A stretch of DNA of 64,000 bases from Lumnitzera littorea (taxonomy: Eukaryota; Streptophyta; Magnoliopsida; Myrtales; Combretaceae), in assembly GCA_024138015.1 (NCBI GenBank), contig JAMXBB010000011.1, positions 34,828,990 through 34,892,989 of the forward strand, given 5' to 3'. The stretch's first letter is position 1. Each line of letters starts with the position of its first letter. Shown here one piece after another: positions 23,244 to 33,729 of this stretch. A program made the position numbers and the translations under genes. Under the pieces are notes generated by a model. The model was not told the DNA's origin, made no database searches, and saw nothing but the letters and a program-made list of their open reading frames with translations.

Positions 23244-25156
23244 TATCGAGCCTGGTTTTTTACCTTTCCGGTTCTTTTTATAAAATTAAGTCTTCTTTAA
23301 ACTTATCAATACTAAACCCTACCTGTTTAATACTAATCCTTGACTAGGGTTTAAAGAAAACCATTTCTTTTTATTTTAAAAACAACTTTACAGTCGCCAC
23401 CCAACTAGAGTTAGGAAAAACAGTTAAATTATAACCAAATGGGTGGATTAATTATAACTTAGCCATTAATCTAACAATTAAAACTAATTTTATGAAAACG
23501 GTTTTTGAAAACTAGAGATTTAGGTCCGATGGTTAGGAATTTTAAACCCTTACGGGTACCATTGACTTTCTAAAACTACAATTAAATTTAAAAATCACCT
23601 TTTAATTTTAAAAGACAAAACTCAATTTTAACTACTCTAATTGGATAAACAAAATAATCTAAACTAAAGGAAAAGAGAAATTAGGTTTTTTCATTTTTAT
23701 TGTCGCTTCGTAGGTGTCTATGTACCCGCTATTCAAGGTCAAATGTACGTAGTTTTTTTTAATGAAAACTTTAGTGGGTTGAGTTGATTTTAGTTTTTAA
23801 AATAACTGAGTTTACATTTTTATCCATTTTGATTTATTTAAGAAATTTTCCTAAAAGGCCCTAAATTGGTTTTTATTTTTGGAAATTCTAAATTATCCTA
23901 ATTTGAAAAATGGTTGATTTATTTTTATTTTATTTTTGAAAAATCAATTTTCTAAGTAACAAAAAGAAATAATAATCTTTATTCTTTCTATTTACTTATT
24001 TATTCTTATTTTTATTTTTATTTTTTATTTTACTTATTCTATCTATTTGTATTAAAATAAAAATAAATAAATAAATAGATTACTTCATTTTTTTCTCTCT
24101 CTTTTTCTCTTTGTTTTTCTATTTTTCTTCTCTTTCTTTTTCCTTTTTTGTTCTTTTTTTCTTTTTCTCATTTATAACATTTACAAATAAACAAAAATAA
24201 ATAAATAAATAAACAAACCAGGTCAACTTGAATTGGCTTGGACGGCTTAGATTGGCTTATCGTCTCACTTCGACTTATATTAGCTCAATCAGCTCACTTC
24301 AGCATAGATCGGCTCGAGGTTGGCTCACTTTGGCTCAATTAGCTTAGAAAATCCGATGGTGGTAGTTTACGTCAAAAAACCTCGTAGAGGATACTATCCT
24401 AAAGAGAGAAAGGAATTGTACTAAAGAGAGGAAGCTTTGATTTTTGTTTTTCTAAAGTATTTCGAAGCTTTGTTGTGTTTTGAAAATGAAGAGTAGACCC
24501 TTATTTATAGGTGTCATAATCAAGTTAAAGATGAAAAAAATTAAATACAATATGATTTTCTTTCAATTTTGGATTGGATGAACCTAAAGAATATATGGTG
24601 CCAAATACATAACTACGTATGTAGGAGTGTATTGAAGTGTGTCCAACACGTGCAGGAGTATGTCTACCACACTTGGAAGTTAGTTGGTAAATGATGTAGC
24701 CCATGATGTAGAGATGACATAACGATGAAGTGAGAAAAAAAAAATAAAAGATACATTTACACCTTTATGAATTGAACCTAGGATCTCCAAGTCATATGTA
24801 ATATGAAGTCTAAGTACTTATCTAACAAAGCTATTGGTTTTTCCTTATTCATATGTGCAAGTCAGCTTAGGCTAAATTCAAATCTAAGCCCAAGTCCAAT
24901 GGCTTTTTATTCAAAATTAGTTAAATTAAAAATATATTCTATTTAAACAACTTAAAAATTTATTATTTTCTAAATTCACTATTTTTTTATATTTTCTTTT
25001 GTTTTTCTAAATTTCTTTTTTTTTGTATTATTTTTTTTCTAGATTTCCTATTTTTTTATATTTTTCCAATTTTCTTATTTGTTGTGCTTAGAACCTATTG
25101 AAGAAATAAAATAAAAAATAAAATAAAATAAAGGGGGCAAAAATTAGGTGTTTACA
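23244..25156 (-). repeat. Element C 5' LTR
   Basis: On the minus strand it starts TGTAAACACC at 25156 and ends at 23244. It aligns with 9830-11794 throughout: GTCGCCACCCAACTAGAG, TAGGTGTCTATGTAC, the CGGCTC-type minisatellite at about 24222-24350 and the pyrimidine tracts. Length is 1913 bases against 1965 for the partner. Confidence 0.85.
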
Positions 25157-25682
25157 CCATGCACTTAATTATACTAAGTGGATGTAGTAAGTCCTAACGT
25201 ATTACTCACACATGATAAAACAATAGTATAAACTAACTTAAATCATAATTAAAAAGAAATAGAAGAAGGAATCAAGAAAAACCCCTTTTTATTCCACTAT
25301 AGAAGTCTCACAATACACAAACAACAAAGTCTTGTTGGCTCACTCAAGTAATTCCGAGAAGAATACGATTTACACTAGTATTTATACAAAAGAAAAACTA
25401 AAAAAAACACAAAATGATACAAAGATGGATGAATAAGTGTGTTATGGGTTGGTGATGTGATATATGATATATGATCTAGTGTTCTCCTTATTTCGTCTAA
25501 AAATTGTAGTATATTTATATTCTTCTCGTCAAAGGGCTCAAAATATACCACTTTAATACACCACCTAATGTTAAGACCTGTTCTATGTACTGGTTCATAC
25601 AATAAAGTTAAATAAGAATAGTCATCTATTCTCATCATGCTCATGACTCGGGGAGTAATCTTCTCGTCGCAAACATTCCACC

Positions 25683-25850
25683 TCATTACGGCCGTAGTGT
25701 AAAGCTTGATCATCCATCTAAGGTGGAGTCACAGCTGTGATGAATAAGTAGAAAAATAGATTAAGCCCTAGTCACTCCCTTGATTACGGCCGTAATGGAG
25801 AGAGTAACGAGTGCTAGGCACTCAAATCTTCTTTTATTACGCCCGTAATT
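25683..25850. repeat. Three ATTACGGCCGTAAT-type palindromes in LTR D
   Basis: Near-identical self-complementary 14-mers lie at 25685-25698 (ATTACGGCCGTAGT), 25783-25796 (ATTACGGCCGTAAT, perfect) and 25836-25849 (ATTACGCCCGTAAT). Spacing is about 98 and 53 bases. A minus-strand open stretch (25375-25713) overlaps the first and has no recognisable domain. Confidence 0.8.
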
Positions 25851-26045
25851 GCTCCAAATCTCTTTGTTCTCATGTAATTTCATCTCTTGTTCACTTTGTT
25901 TTGAATAAATATCATCTCCTTACTCTTGAATCATCTAAAATTGATATATTACACAATTAAGTACCAAAACTTGAGAAATAAACACAATTATGGTCAATTT
26001 ATGCTTAAATATGCCTAAAAAGTGTAGAGTGATTTATACTTATCA

Positions 26046-27460
26046 ACCCTGAAGTCCGAGTTTGATACAAGAAATAATGAATCTAAATACGAGACCTTAA
26101 TTGCTGATATCAAACTAGCTAAGGAGATGGGCATTGAGCACCTTGAAGTATTCTTAGACTCAATGCTTATTTTTTAGGAAGTCTGAGTTGAATATGAGGC
26201 CAATGACGGCACCATGGCAACATACTTAAAGAAAATGAAGACTCTCATAGCTGAGTTCCCTTCATGGAACATCACTAAGATTCCCTGAACTAAGAACTCC
26301 ACAGATGATTGGCTGTCTAAGCTCGCCTCCACTAAGATACAAAGACTAAAAGTGAAGGATAAGAATATCTTTATCAAGTACTTGCCTGAAAAAGGTATTT
26401 CTTTAAGTAGAGCTAAGGTGTTTGAGCTTAACATAACACCCTCTAAGTCGAGTTGGATGGACCCCATCAAGAGCTACCTGGAGCAGGGCACGTTAGCAAA
26501 TGATAGGAAGGAAGCCAAGAAGTTAAGGTATCACACCACCAACTATACATTGATTAATAGCGTCTTATACCAAAAGGAAGTCAGCCTTCCTTTGCTAAGG
26601 TGCCTCTAACCTGATGAGGGACTGCGTTTCATGGAAAAGCTGTATGCTGAAGTGTGCAACAATCACATTCAATCATAGGTCCTCTACATCCGAGCTCTTC
26701 GCCTGAGATACTATTAGCCTACCATAAATTATGATGTTAAGGAAATAGCCTAAAAGTGCCCTTAATGTCAAAAGCACGCCCTCATCATTCACGCCCCCAA
26801 TTTTAGCTTTAAGCCCCTTATAAGTCCATGGTCGTTCACCTAATGGTGCATTGATATCCTTAGTGCCTTCCCTTAAGGCCTGTAGAGGAAGATAACTCAT
26901 TACTATGACTTTCAACTACTTTATGAAGTGGGTTGAGATCAAGGCTTTGCTAAGATTACAGTAAGGAGTATTGATTCCTTTGTGCATAACAACATCCTCT
27001 CTAGGTTCGGGGTTCCATATGCCCATATCATGGATAATGAGTAGCAGTTTGACAACCCCTAGTTTAAGGAGTTTTGCACGAAGCATCACATCACACCTTA
27101 CTTCACCTCAATCATACACCCCTAGTCCAACAACTAGGTCAAGGTGACTAATAGGATCATCTTCGACAGCATCAACAAGAGGGTTGACCAAGCTCAAGGG
27201 AAATGGGTAGATAAGCTATTAAACATCCTACGGGGCTATAGGACTACTTACCGCACCTCTACAGGTGAAACCCCATTTAACTTTGCCTTCAGCTCAGAAG
27301 CAGTCCTCCCCATCATGCTAGAACTCCCTAACATTTGAAATCAATCATTTAATGTTACAGTAAACAAGTCTGTCCTATAGGCCGGTATAGATGCTATAAA
27401 GGAGATCTAAGACCTTACTGTAGCTTAAATGGCTGCTTACCAATACAGGGCAACTAAATA
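26046..27460 (+). pseudogene. Element A RNase H end and integrase (Tat type)
   Basis: The reading resumes with N-N-E-S-K-Y-E-T-L-I-A-D-I-K-L-A-K-E-M-G-I-E-H-L-E-V-F (second half of the RNase H). Then W-M-D-P-I-K-S-Y-L-E-Q-G-T-L (26352-26609), the zinc domain with C-N-N-H and K-C-P-x-C-Q-K-H, the core with F-G-V-P-Y-A-H-I-M-D-N-E (second Asp kept) and the open block G-K-W-V-D-K-L-L-N-I-L-R-G-Y-R-T-T-Y-R-T-S-T-G-E-T-P-F (27144-27338) follow. It ends M-A-A-Y-Q-Y-R-A-T-K-Y and is then interrupted at 27461. Stops occur in most blocks. Confidence 0.75.
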
Positions 27461-28545
27461 CTAAAGTTAATCTAATTTACTCTTTAATCTTTCTTAACCG
27501 AGAGAATTCTCTACTAAAGTTAATAACTTTCTCAAGCCAATTAACCCTAACCTTAAAATCACCTATTGGAATCTTTTTTCAATAGCATGACCTAAGATTG
27601 CATTATTGAACAATGAATTCTCTACGCTTTAATTTGAAATCTGAAAGAATCTTGCAAATTATCTCTAATCATGCAATAATTTTCACTAACCATGCCTAGA
27701 TCTAATCTTATAAGAAATCGCTCGATTCTCTTATAAGATATCAAACTCTCAATTACTATCCATGGAAATAATAACCTAAATCATAAAGCAAACATAGTTG
27801 AATCAAGAAAATAATAAAGGAACTAAATTAATCAAATACTAATTATCCCACATGAATAGATCTAAGTTTCACAAAACCTAGATACCAAGGATCTACCATC
27901 TACATATCCTAAAATAATAATCTAAAATCAAAGTATAGAAAGGAGTAGAAAAAGCATCATAAAATAAAATAAATCTTGAAATCTTCTCTTCTCCTTACTT
28001 TCTTGATTGTTCTTAGCTTCAAAAACTTCCTAAAAGTTGTGCCAAAAAGTTCTCTCTAAAATAAACCCTAACAAGGCTTTATATATAAAATAAGTAAAAA
28101 AAATAAGTTAGCTAGAAAAAACGTGATCGAGGACATAACTGTGTCTTTTAATTATGTCTTTAACTGTGCTTCATGTTTATCTTCTTCTTTTTTTACAAAA
28201 AAAAAAAAAAAAAAAAAGGGAAACGACACGACCAACAATACAATCATGTCTTTTGGTTTTATCTTAGGCTATAACATTAGAAAATCAGCTCCAATTTTGC
28301 CTAGGAATGATACGGTTATGTTGTTTGATTGTATCAATCATCAAACCTTCATAACTTACTCATTTTAGCTTCAATTTGAGTAACATTTGTTTCTATCTTC
28401 TCATTTTCTCACATAGATCGCTTCAAAACCTAGAAAACAAAATTTTACTTAATAAAGTATTATTTCCTAAAAATAAACTCAAATATCAAGGGAAATCATC
28501 AAAAATCACTAAATAAAATATATGCAATTAGGAACTCATTAGGAA
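27461..28545 (-). mobile_element. About 1.1-kb insertion in element A integrase, probable solo LTR related to D
   Basis: It splits integrase between A-A-Y-Q-Y-R-A-T-K-Y and F-K-L-L-A-R-M-K-G-K-E-N. There is no coding domain. It contains repeated degenerate ACACGAC/GTGTC-type motifs (28118-28260), an A-run at about 28196-28217 and a hairpin ATAAGAAATCG-CTC-GATTCTCTTAT at about 27711-27737. Its right end CATTAGGAAACT (28532-28543) resembles the sequence at 9811-9821 in solo LTR D. Borders are accurate only to about 20 bases and no TSD is clear. Confidence 0.4.
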
Positions 28546-28745
28546 ACTTGGTCTATTGAAAGCTTTAAGCTACTGGCTCGCATGAAGGGTAAGGAAAACT
28601 GAGCCCCAATCGAGAAGACCCAATTAGAGTAAGAGAAAGCTTGGGAAATGAGGAGTACAAGTTAGAGAGATTAGCCCATCCCAACCTTGAACAGGTGAAC
28701 AAACCCCTATATTCTTGAATTCCTCATAAGGACTCTTAACTCATA
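28546..28745 (+). pseudogene. Element A integrase C-terminus
   Basis: The reading G-K-E-N-x-A-P-N-R-E-D-P-I-R-V-R-E-S-L-G-N-E-E-Y-K-L-E, mixing two frames, corresponds to the Tat integrase tail with consensus G-K-L-x-P-N-W-E-G-P-Y-R-V and Y-x-L. It closes the pol gene of element A. Confidence 0.55.
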
Positions 28746-28879
28746 CGCCTCTTTAGGCATGAGTAGGTCGGAACACCACTAACATGACCTCGAATAACCT
28801 TATTAAGGGGAAACACTCCTTACACAACCAAGGAACTCCTACAATGCTTGCTGCAACACCACCAACATAACCCTTAATG

Positions 28880-29180
28880 TGACCTTAGCTACTAACAGTT
28901 GAGCGATCCTTTAAGAAAGTAACCCTAACTCTTCCAAATGAAACATAACCCAAGCTATAAACAGCTAAACAATTCTTTAAGAAGAGGAACCCTAGCTCTT
29001 CCCTAAGAAACATAACCTAAGCTATAAACAAATGAATAGTCCTTTAAGAAGAGCAACCCCTACTCTTCCTTAAGAAACATGACCTAAGCTACAAACGGCC
29101 AAATGGTCCTTTGAGAAGGTTAACCACCCCAACTCTTCCCTAAAGATAAAATGACCTTATCCTCTAATGGCTAATCGGTC
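28880..29180. repeat. 67-bp imperfect tandem repeat (about 4 copies) in element A 3' region
   Basis: AAGCTATAAAC-type starts occur at 28952, 29019 and 29086 (period 67), with a fourth, more diverged unit ending near 29180. Units contain CTTTAAGAAGAG-AACCCTAGCTCTTCC-TAAGAAACATAACC. It lies right behind the integrase, as in other Tat elements. Confidence 0.75.
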
Positions 29181-29519
29181 CTAAAGGAACAACTGACCTT
29201 AAGTAACCTACTACTAGCAAGTAAGCACTAAGCATCGATAAGTTAGAAGTACAAAAAGCAAAAGGAAGTACAAATAGCAGCAAAAGCAAGACTCTTCATT
29301 TAATCATTTAAGGAATTTACAATCAGTAAAGGCCAGCATATCGACCTAATATGACAAGTTTCTTTACAAAAACTAAACAAGTACAAGAAAAGCGAGAGAA
29401 GAAAAGAAGATAACACTAACTTGTCACTTAGGATTAGCTAACTCCAATACTCTAGAGAAGTCCAATACGCTAATCCATTTGAAGGGTTAATCCATCTACA
29501 CTACTTGTTTTGGAGATAA
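29181..29519 (+). other. Element A 3' non-coding stretch
   Basis: A-rich sequence without a recognisable domain between the 67-bp repeats and the end of the antisense ORF. Nothing else is seen. Confidence 0.4.
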
Positions 29520-32500
29520 AGAAGGAGAAGGAGGAGTCTATTGGCTCTAGTTGACAGGAGGATCACCCTAGTTCTGATCCTTCCCATATGCACCTTTAGG
29601 GGTGACCTTCTGTAGAGCCACTAGGGTCGAGGAAGGTATCAGAGCTTCTTGAGTAACCTTAATGGTAGGAGTAGCCTTCCCTTCGCTTTCCTTAGCTTTT
29701 CTCTCCTCCCTATAGCTTAGACCATTGAATTAGTTTAGGAAGCCTAAGTCTAAGCTAGGATGATGTTTGAGCACTTCTTCTTAGAGTGCCCAACCTAACT
29801 CGATGGAGATGTCCTCACATTCATTGACCTATTACTATGTTTTGAGGAACTTGTCCATAGCTTTCTTCTCAATAATGAGCGGCGATAATGACTTACCTAC
29901 TTCCTAAGATAGAGATGATCTCCTTCATCTCCTTAGCCTCCTTTTGGAGCTCTTGGATCCTTTGCTCTAGCCAACTCTGACAAATATCTCTTAGTAGTTT
30001 CACATTCATTCGCCTTCATTTCCAACTCAATCTATATCCTTGAGACTGATGTTCTTAGCACCACATTACATTGGTTAAGCTTTTCCTTGGCTTCTTCTCT
30101 TCCTCTAACCTTTTGGAGAGTCCAACCTTAGATTTCTGCTCCTCCTCTAGCTAAGTTATGAGTGTGTTGGTCTTCCCTATAACCCTTTCAGCCTTTAGCC
30201 ATGCATGCCTTTCCTTTCAAATCGAAATGAAGCAAACACCAATTAGCCTTCTTGAATTTTTCATGAAAGCACTTAGAAGAGGACTTTGCATCCATACGGC
30301 CCTTTTATGCACTAAACACCCTTTTACAGAGGTCCTTTACCTCATTCTATAGCACATTACCTTGTTCTATAGCATATTGTAGTATATAAGCTAGAGCAAC
30401 ACTTGACCATTGTACTATACCATAATAAATTAATTGTGATCGGTTAGAAGAAACGTTCAAAAACACATTACTAAGAAAAGCAACTCAAAGGAACAAAAAC
30501 CCATAAATGAGTGAGCTCAGGTAAACCCCTAAGTCCAGTGGTGAGTTAACTTAGGCCTTCGACATTTCCTTTAAGATGTCCTAGTTGCCTAGAGTTAAAG
30601 GCCCTATCAAGGCTTAAAAGTTGAGTTTGCGATGGTGTAGCATCACGCCACTACCTCGAATATCCCACTTTGGCTTGAAGAGTCTCCCCTAGCTTGCTTA
30701 GTAGCTGACGCTGTGGCTTCAAAGTATAACTTACTGCTCTATACCTCGTATAACACATTCTTGAACCAATCTAATAGTGTTCCCAACATCTGGTACTTGT
30801 TTAAGAGCTACTATTGGGCCTCCTCCACCTCATCAAAGTAGTTGTATAGGTAAGCAAAGGGCTACATGTAGACGTTAGTCCAACTTAGCAGATCTTTCAT
30901 CTTTATCTTTTTCGCCTCAAGTACCCTTACCCCTTCAGAATTGAAGGCCTTCCTCTTTAAGTTTGCCAACTCCTCTATCATGCAAGTAGGTTAAATCGGC
31001 TAACTCGGCCCAACTCACTTTGGTCTATAAGTTAAATAGGATAGGTACATTTGGCCTACTTTTAAATGGACCAAAAAAACCTCGGCCCTAACTCGTTTAA
31101 AAAGTATGTTAAACGGATCAGCACGTAAGCCAAAGGCGTAAATATATTATATAGGCCAACCTAAACCTGCCTACTTTAGCCCCTCATGTTAAACGGACTG
31201 GGCTCATTAGCCCACTTTTAAATGGGCCAAAGAACCTTGACCCAAATCCGTTTAAAAAGTAGGTTAAATAGGCTAGCCTGCGGGCTAAAGCCTACTTGCA
31301 CACCTCTAGTGTTAGCCTCTGATACCGTCTCCTTACCCTTTGAAGAAGGAGTGAGTACTACCAGATTTGGCTCATCTGCAATTAAAGCATCGTCTCCTAG
31401 AGTTATGATGGGCTTGGATGTAGGAGCAAAGTTACTTGTGGGGGCAATCATGCTTAAAGGCTCAACAACAACTGGTTTAAGGAAAGGGCACCAATAGGGA
31501 CCCCTTGTAGCAGAGTAGGTGGCTTCATCCAATTAGTCTTGCCCATCCTTAACTTTAGCTTCACAACCTCGCCTTTAGGGTTGGTAGCTCTTTTGTCTTG
31601 TTTTGTTTTAGACTCCTACCACCTTAGGAGCTCCAATCCATTAGTTTAGAACAACTCCTTAAACTTAACTAACCTTTCACCTACTAAAGCAAATTGATAG
31701 CATCAATGGAAAACAGAAAAATCATAAGTACTTATAAGCTTTATTGTAACCAGCACAGGTAAGGAGGATTCCCCATTCCTTAAAAGACGATGGATGAAAG
31801 ATAGCTTCAAGTAAGCCCACGTTGGTACAACGAAGGAGTCATTCATGTCTACATCAAACTTATACCTTCTAGCCACTTCTTCCTTACAACCTTCTCCATG
31901 CTAAGGAAGAGTTGAAAGATTGGTAAAGTGAAGTACCTCCATACAATCTCCTTGGCATTAATCTCATTATTATGCCTTAGAGCTATGAAGGCTTCAATCT
32001 CTCAAGTGGCCTTAAAGTCACTTGGGCCAAGCTTCTTTAAAGCTCTAATATGAACTAGTAGGGTCCATCGAGTTACAAAGATTGCCTCCAATGGTAGCTT
32101 TACCACTAGGAACTCAACCAACTAGTTCTTTACATTAGAGTTCAGACCCCCAAACAATTTCTTACCCTAGTGGTTCTATATATAGATCTAGCCCCTCAAA
32201 CTCTTCTATAAATAGAAATAATTTGAAAAGCTTAAGAGTAACCATACCACCAAATATTCACAAAGGGCTTGGAATGCCTTTTATAGCCTCGACCCATTGG
32301 GTGGAATTTAAGTAGGGCAACATCGATGGTACTCAAACAGCTCCTTCTCAAAGTCCATAAAAGGGAGGTGCACTCCATACTCAAAGCACTTCTCATGTAC
32401 TGCAAAGTGCCTCCCTAATAACAATGCCACCCTTTCATCTCGTTGTGACAACCATAAAACCAAGCTAGGCAAACCATTGACAACATAATTATGTAAAACA

Positions 32501-32838
32501 TGCTTTACAATAGTCGACTTGCTCTTGCTTACCCTACTGCCTAATCCCTTATCATTCTTAAGCCCATCGTATGAATCGATGGCCTCTGGTAGATGATCGA
32601 TAGGGTAGACATCTTGTAGGAGGGCCCTTATCATCTCTGCCTTATTAAGCACCTCCTACCTTCTCCTTGGCTCCTCACCCAATTATGCTAGCATAGACGA
32701 AACCTCTTTGTCCTTATTTATGGGGGGAGTATCACTCTTAGTTGCTTTAGAGTTTGAAGATGTTAAGTTATATTTTGAGGCATTAGAAGGCTTCGTACCT
32801 GAGTTTGCACTAGAACTGGCTCCTAAGTTAGTCAACAT
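29520..32838 (-). pseudogene. Antisense ORF of element A (gypsy-type transposase-like N-part, coiled-coil C-part)
   Basis: On the minus strand an ATG at 32836-32838 opens a Ser/Asn-rich N-terminus (M-L-T-N-L-G-A-S-S-S-A-N). After two stops the open block 32308-32652 encodes A-L-L-Q-D-V-Y-P-I ... H-E-K-C-F-E-Y-G-V-H-L-P-F, similar in layout to the 'putative gypsy-type transposase' domain of plant Tat elements. The distal part (about 29900-30350) encodes a Lys/Glu-rich probable coiled coil (L-E-E-E-Q-K-S-K-V-G-L-S-K-R-L-E-E-E). Grande-type Tat elements of grasses carry a comparable antisense gene 3' of integrase. Function is unknown. The ORF is broken by stops and by the MITE at about 30978-31308. 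Confidence 0.6.
30978..31308. mobile_element. hAT-like MITE inside the antisense ORF
   Basis: The ends carry the inverted pair TGCAAGTAGG (30981-30990) and CCTACTTGCA (31291-31300), with ACACCTCTA outside the right end. The interior has repeated blocks of CCCACTTTTAAATGGGCCAA and CCGTTTAAAAAGTAGGTTAA type (31047-31130 and 31205-31275). This 'GGGGTGTGCAAG ... GGCCCGTTTAA' composition is typical of non-autonomous plant hAT elements. No transposase is present, and I could not fix the 8-bp TSD. Confidence 0.65.
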
Positions 32839-32968
32839 TTTAATATAAAGAAAAGAAGAAAGCACGAGCTTTGGTTGAAGAAGAGAGAAAGTTTAGAAAG
32901 TTTGCAGTTGCAGGGAGAAAACCAAAGTATGAAAGTTGTGAAAGTGCTATCTTCACTTGATCGATGGG

Positions 32969-32977
32969 TATTTATAG
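32969..32977 (-). promoter_or_regulatory. TATA box of the antisense ORF
   Basis: The minus-strand CTATAAATA lies about 130 bases before the ATG at 32838. A pyrimidine-rich leader (TTCTCCCTGCAACTGC, CTTTCTCTCTTCTTC) lies between them, a typical plant core promoter and 5' UTR arrangement. Confidence 0.5.
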
Positions 32978-33729
32978 GCCTAAGGCCTAAGGAAGCGTAT
33001 CAGCAATTATAGGAATCCAGATAAGTGCAAACCCCCCAATACATTAAGATTTGATATGTAGCAATAGTTTTGATTAGATGGTCACAGTCAAATGACAATA
33101 TAGTTGCAGTTACACACGTGCCTATACAAGATATGACAATTGTCATGCCGCATTAAATGCGCTCTAGATACATGCATTAAACATAAGGATTTGAAAAGGT
33201 TAACTTCCTTAGGAATCTTGATCGAGGTCCCTTTCATTTCTTCACCTACCTCAGTACCTCTTCAGTACAACAACTCAAAAATCCCTTACATCTAGCATAG
33301 ATAGGTCAACTCGACTAAGCTTCACCTAAAGCAACTTTGGAAACCAACATAAGTGCACACCACCTCTATTAGACCACCTCCTCTATTCGACATCCTCTCT
33401 TACTCATGGAGGTCAAACCTTATTATCTCCAACTCACTTAAGTATTCAGCTTAGTTCACCATATAGGGTATCTCTTCATCTTAGCCTTAGGTGTGATCAA
33501 CTCGAGTCACCATATGGGATATCTCCCAAGCTCGAACCTTTGTTACGCCACGTCAGCCTCTTCTCCAAGGACATCAGCACGACTACTTCTTCTCCAACCT
33601 GGCAAGCTACCATGAGTGCATTAGGTCCAATTTGGCCATATGCCTAAGGAACCCATCCATCCTCTCTCCTTGCCACCTCAACAACACTACTAGAGGGGGG
33701 ATGGAGGGGTGGGGGTGGTGCGCAAAGTG
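32978..33729. other. Non-coding spacer between antisense promoter and 3' LTR of element A
   Basis: No domain is recognised. It ends in a purine tract (33690-33719, mostly G with few A/T) that would serve as polypurine tract for element A. Confidence 0.45.

Larger units (their letters stand above)
9825..25161 (-). mobile_element. Element C: Ogre/Tat-like Ty3/gypsy retrotransposon, full length
   Basis: The element proper is 9830-25156 (15.3 kb), with flanking 5-mers CTATG (9825-9829) and CCATG (25157-25161) as a TSD with one mismatch. On the minus strand the order is LTR, tRNA-Arg-like PBS, ORF1, gag, protease, RT, RNase H, second RNase H, integrase, 3' UTR with tandem array, LTR. An extra ORF before gag, a duplicated RNase H, long LTRs and tandem repeats behind the integrase are hallmarks of the Ogre/Tat group. 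Coding regions are the best preserved in the window but have stops. In a stretch of about 108 bases the two LTRs (9846-9953 and 23260-23367) differ at roughly 15 positions, so the insertion is old. Confidence 0.88.
9182..26045 (-). mobile_element. Probable solo LTR D (about 1.5 kb), interrupted by element C
   Basis: The two flanks of element C (9182-9829 and 25157-26045, together about 1.54 kb) contain no coding domain. They sit inside element A's RNase H: the left side ends in the domain, and the right side resumes with E-F-D-T-R-N-N-E-S-K-Y-E-T-L-I-A. Read on the minus strand the block starts TGATAAGTATAAATCACTC at 26045, a start typical of plant LTRs. No partner LTR or internal region is visible, hence solo LTR. 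The left border is uncertain by tens of bases and I could not define a convincing TSD (AAACC against ACCCT at best). Confidence 0.45.

Noticed and set aside
25375..25713. 112-codon open frame as a host gene
   Set aside because: It lies inside solo LTR D and includes one of the palindromic motifs; no recognisable domain. A distant captured fragment cannot be excluded.
28196..28217. SINE poly-A tail
   Set aside because: No A-box/B-box-like promoter or flanking target duplication was found around the A-run.
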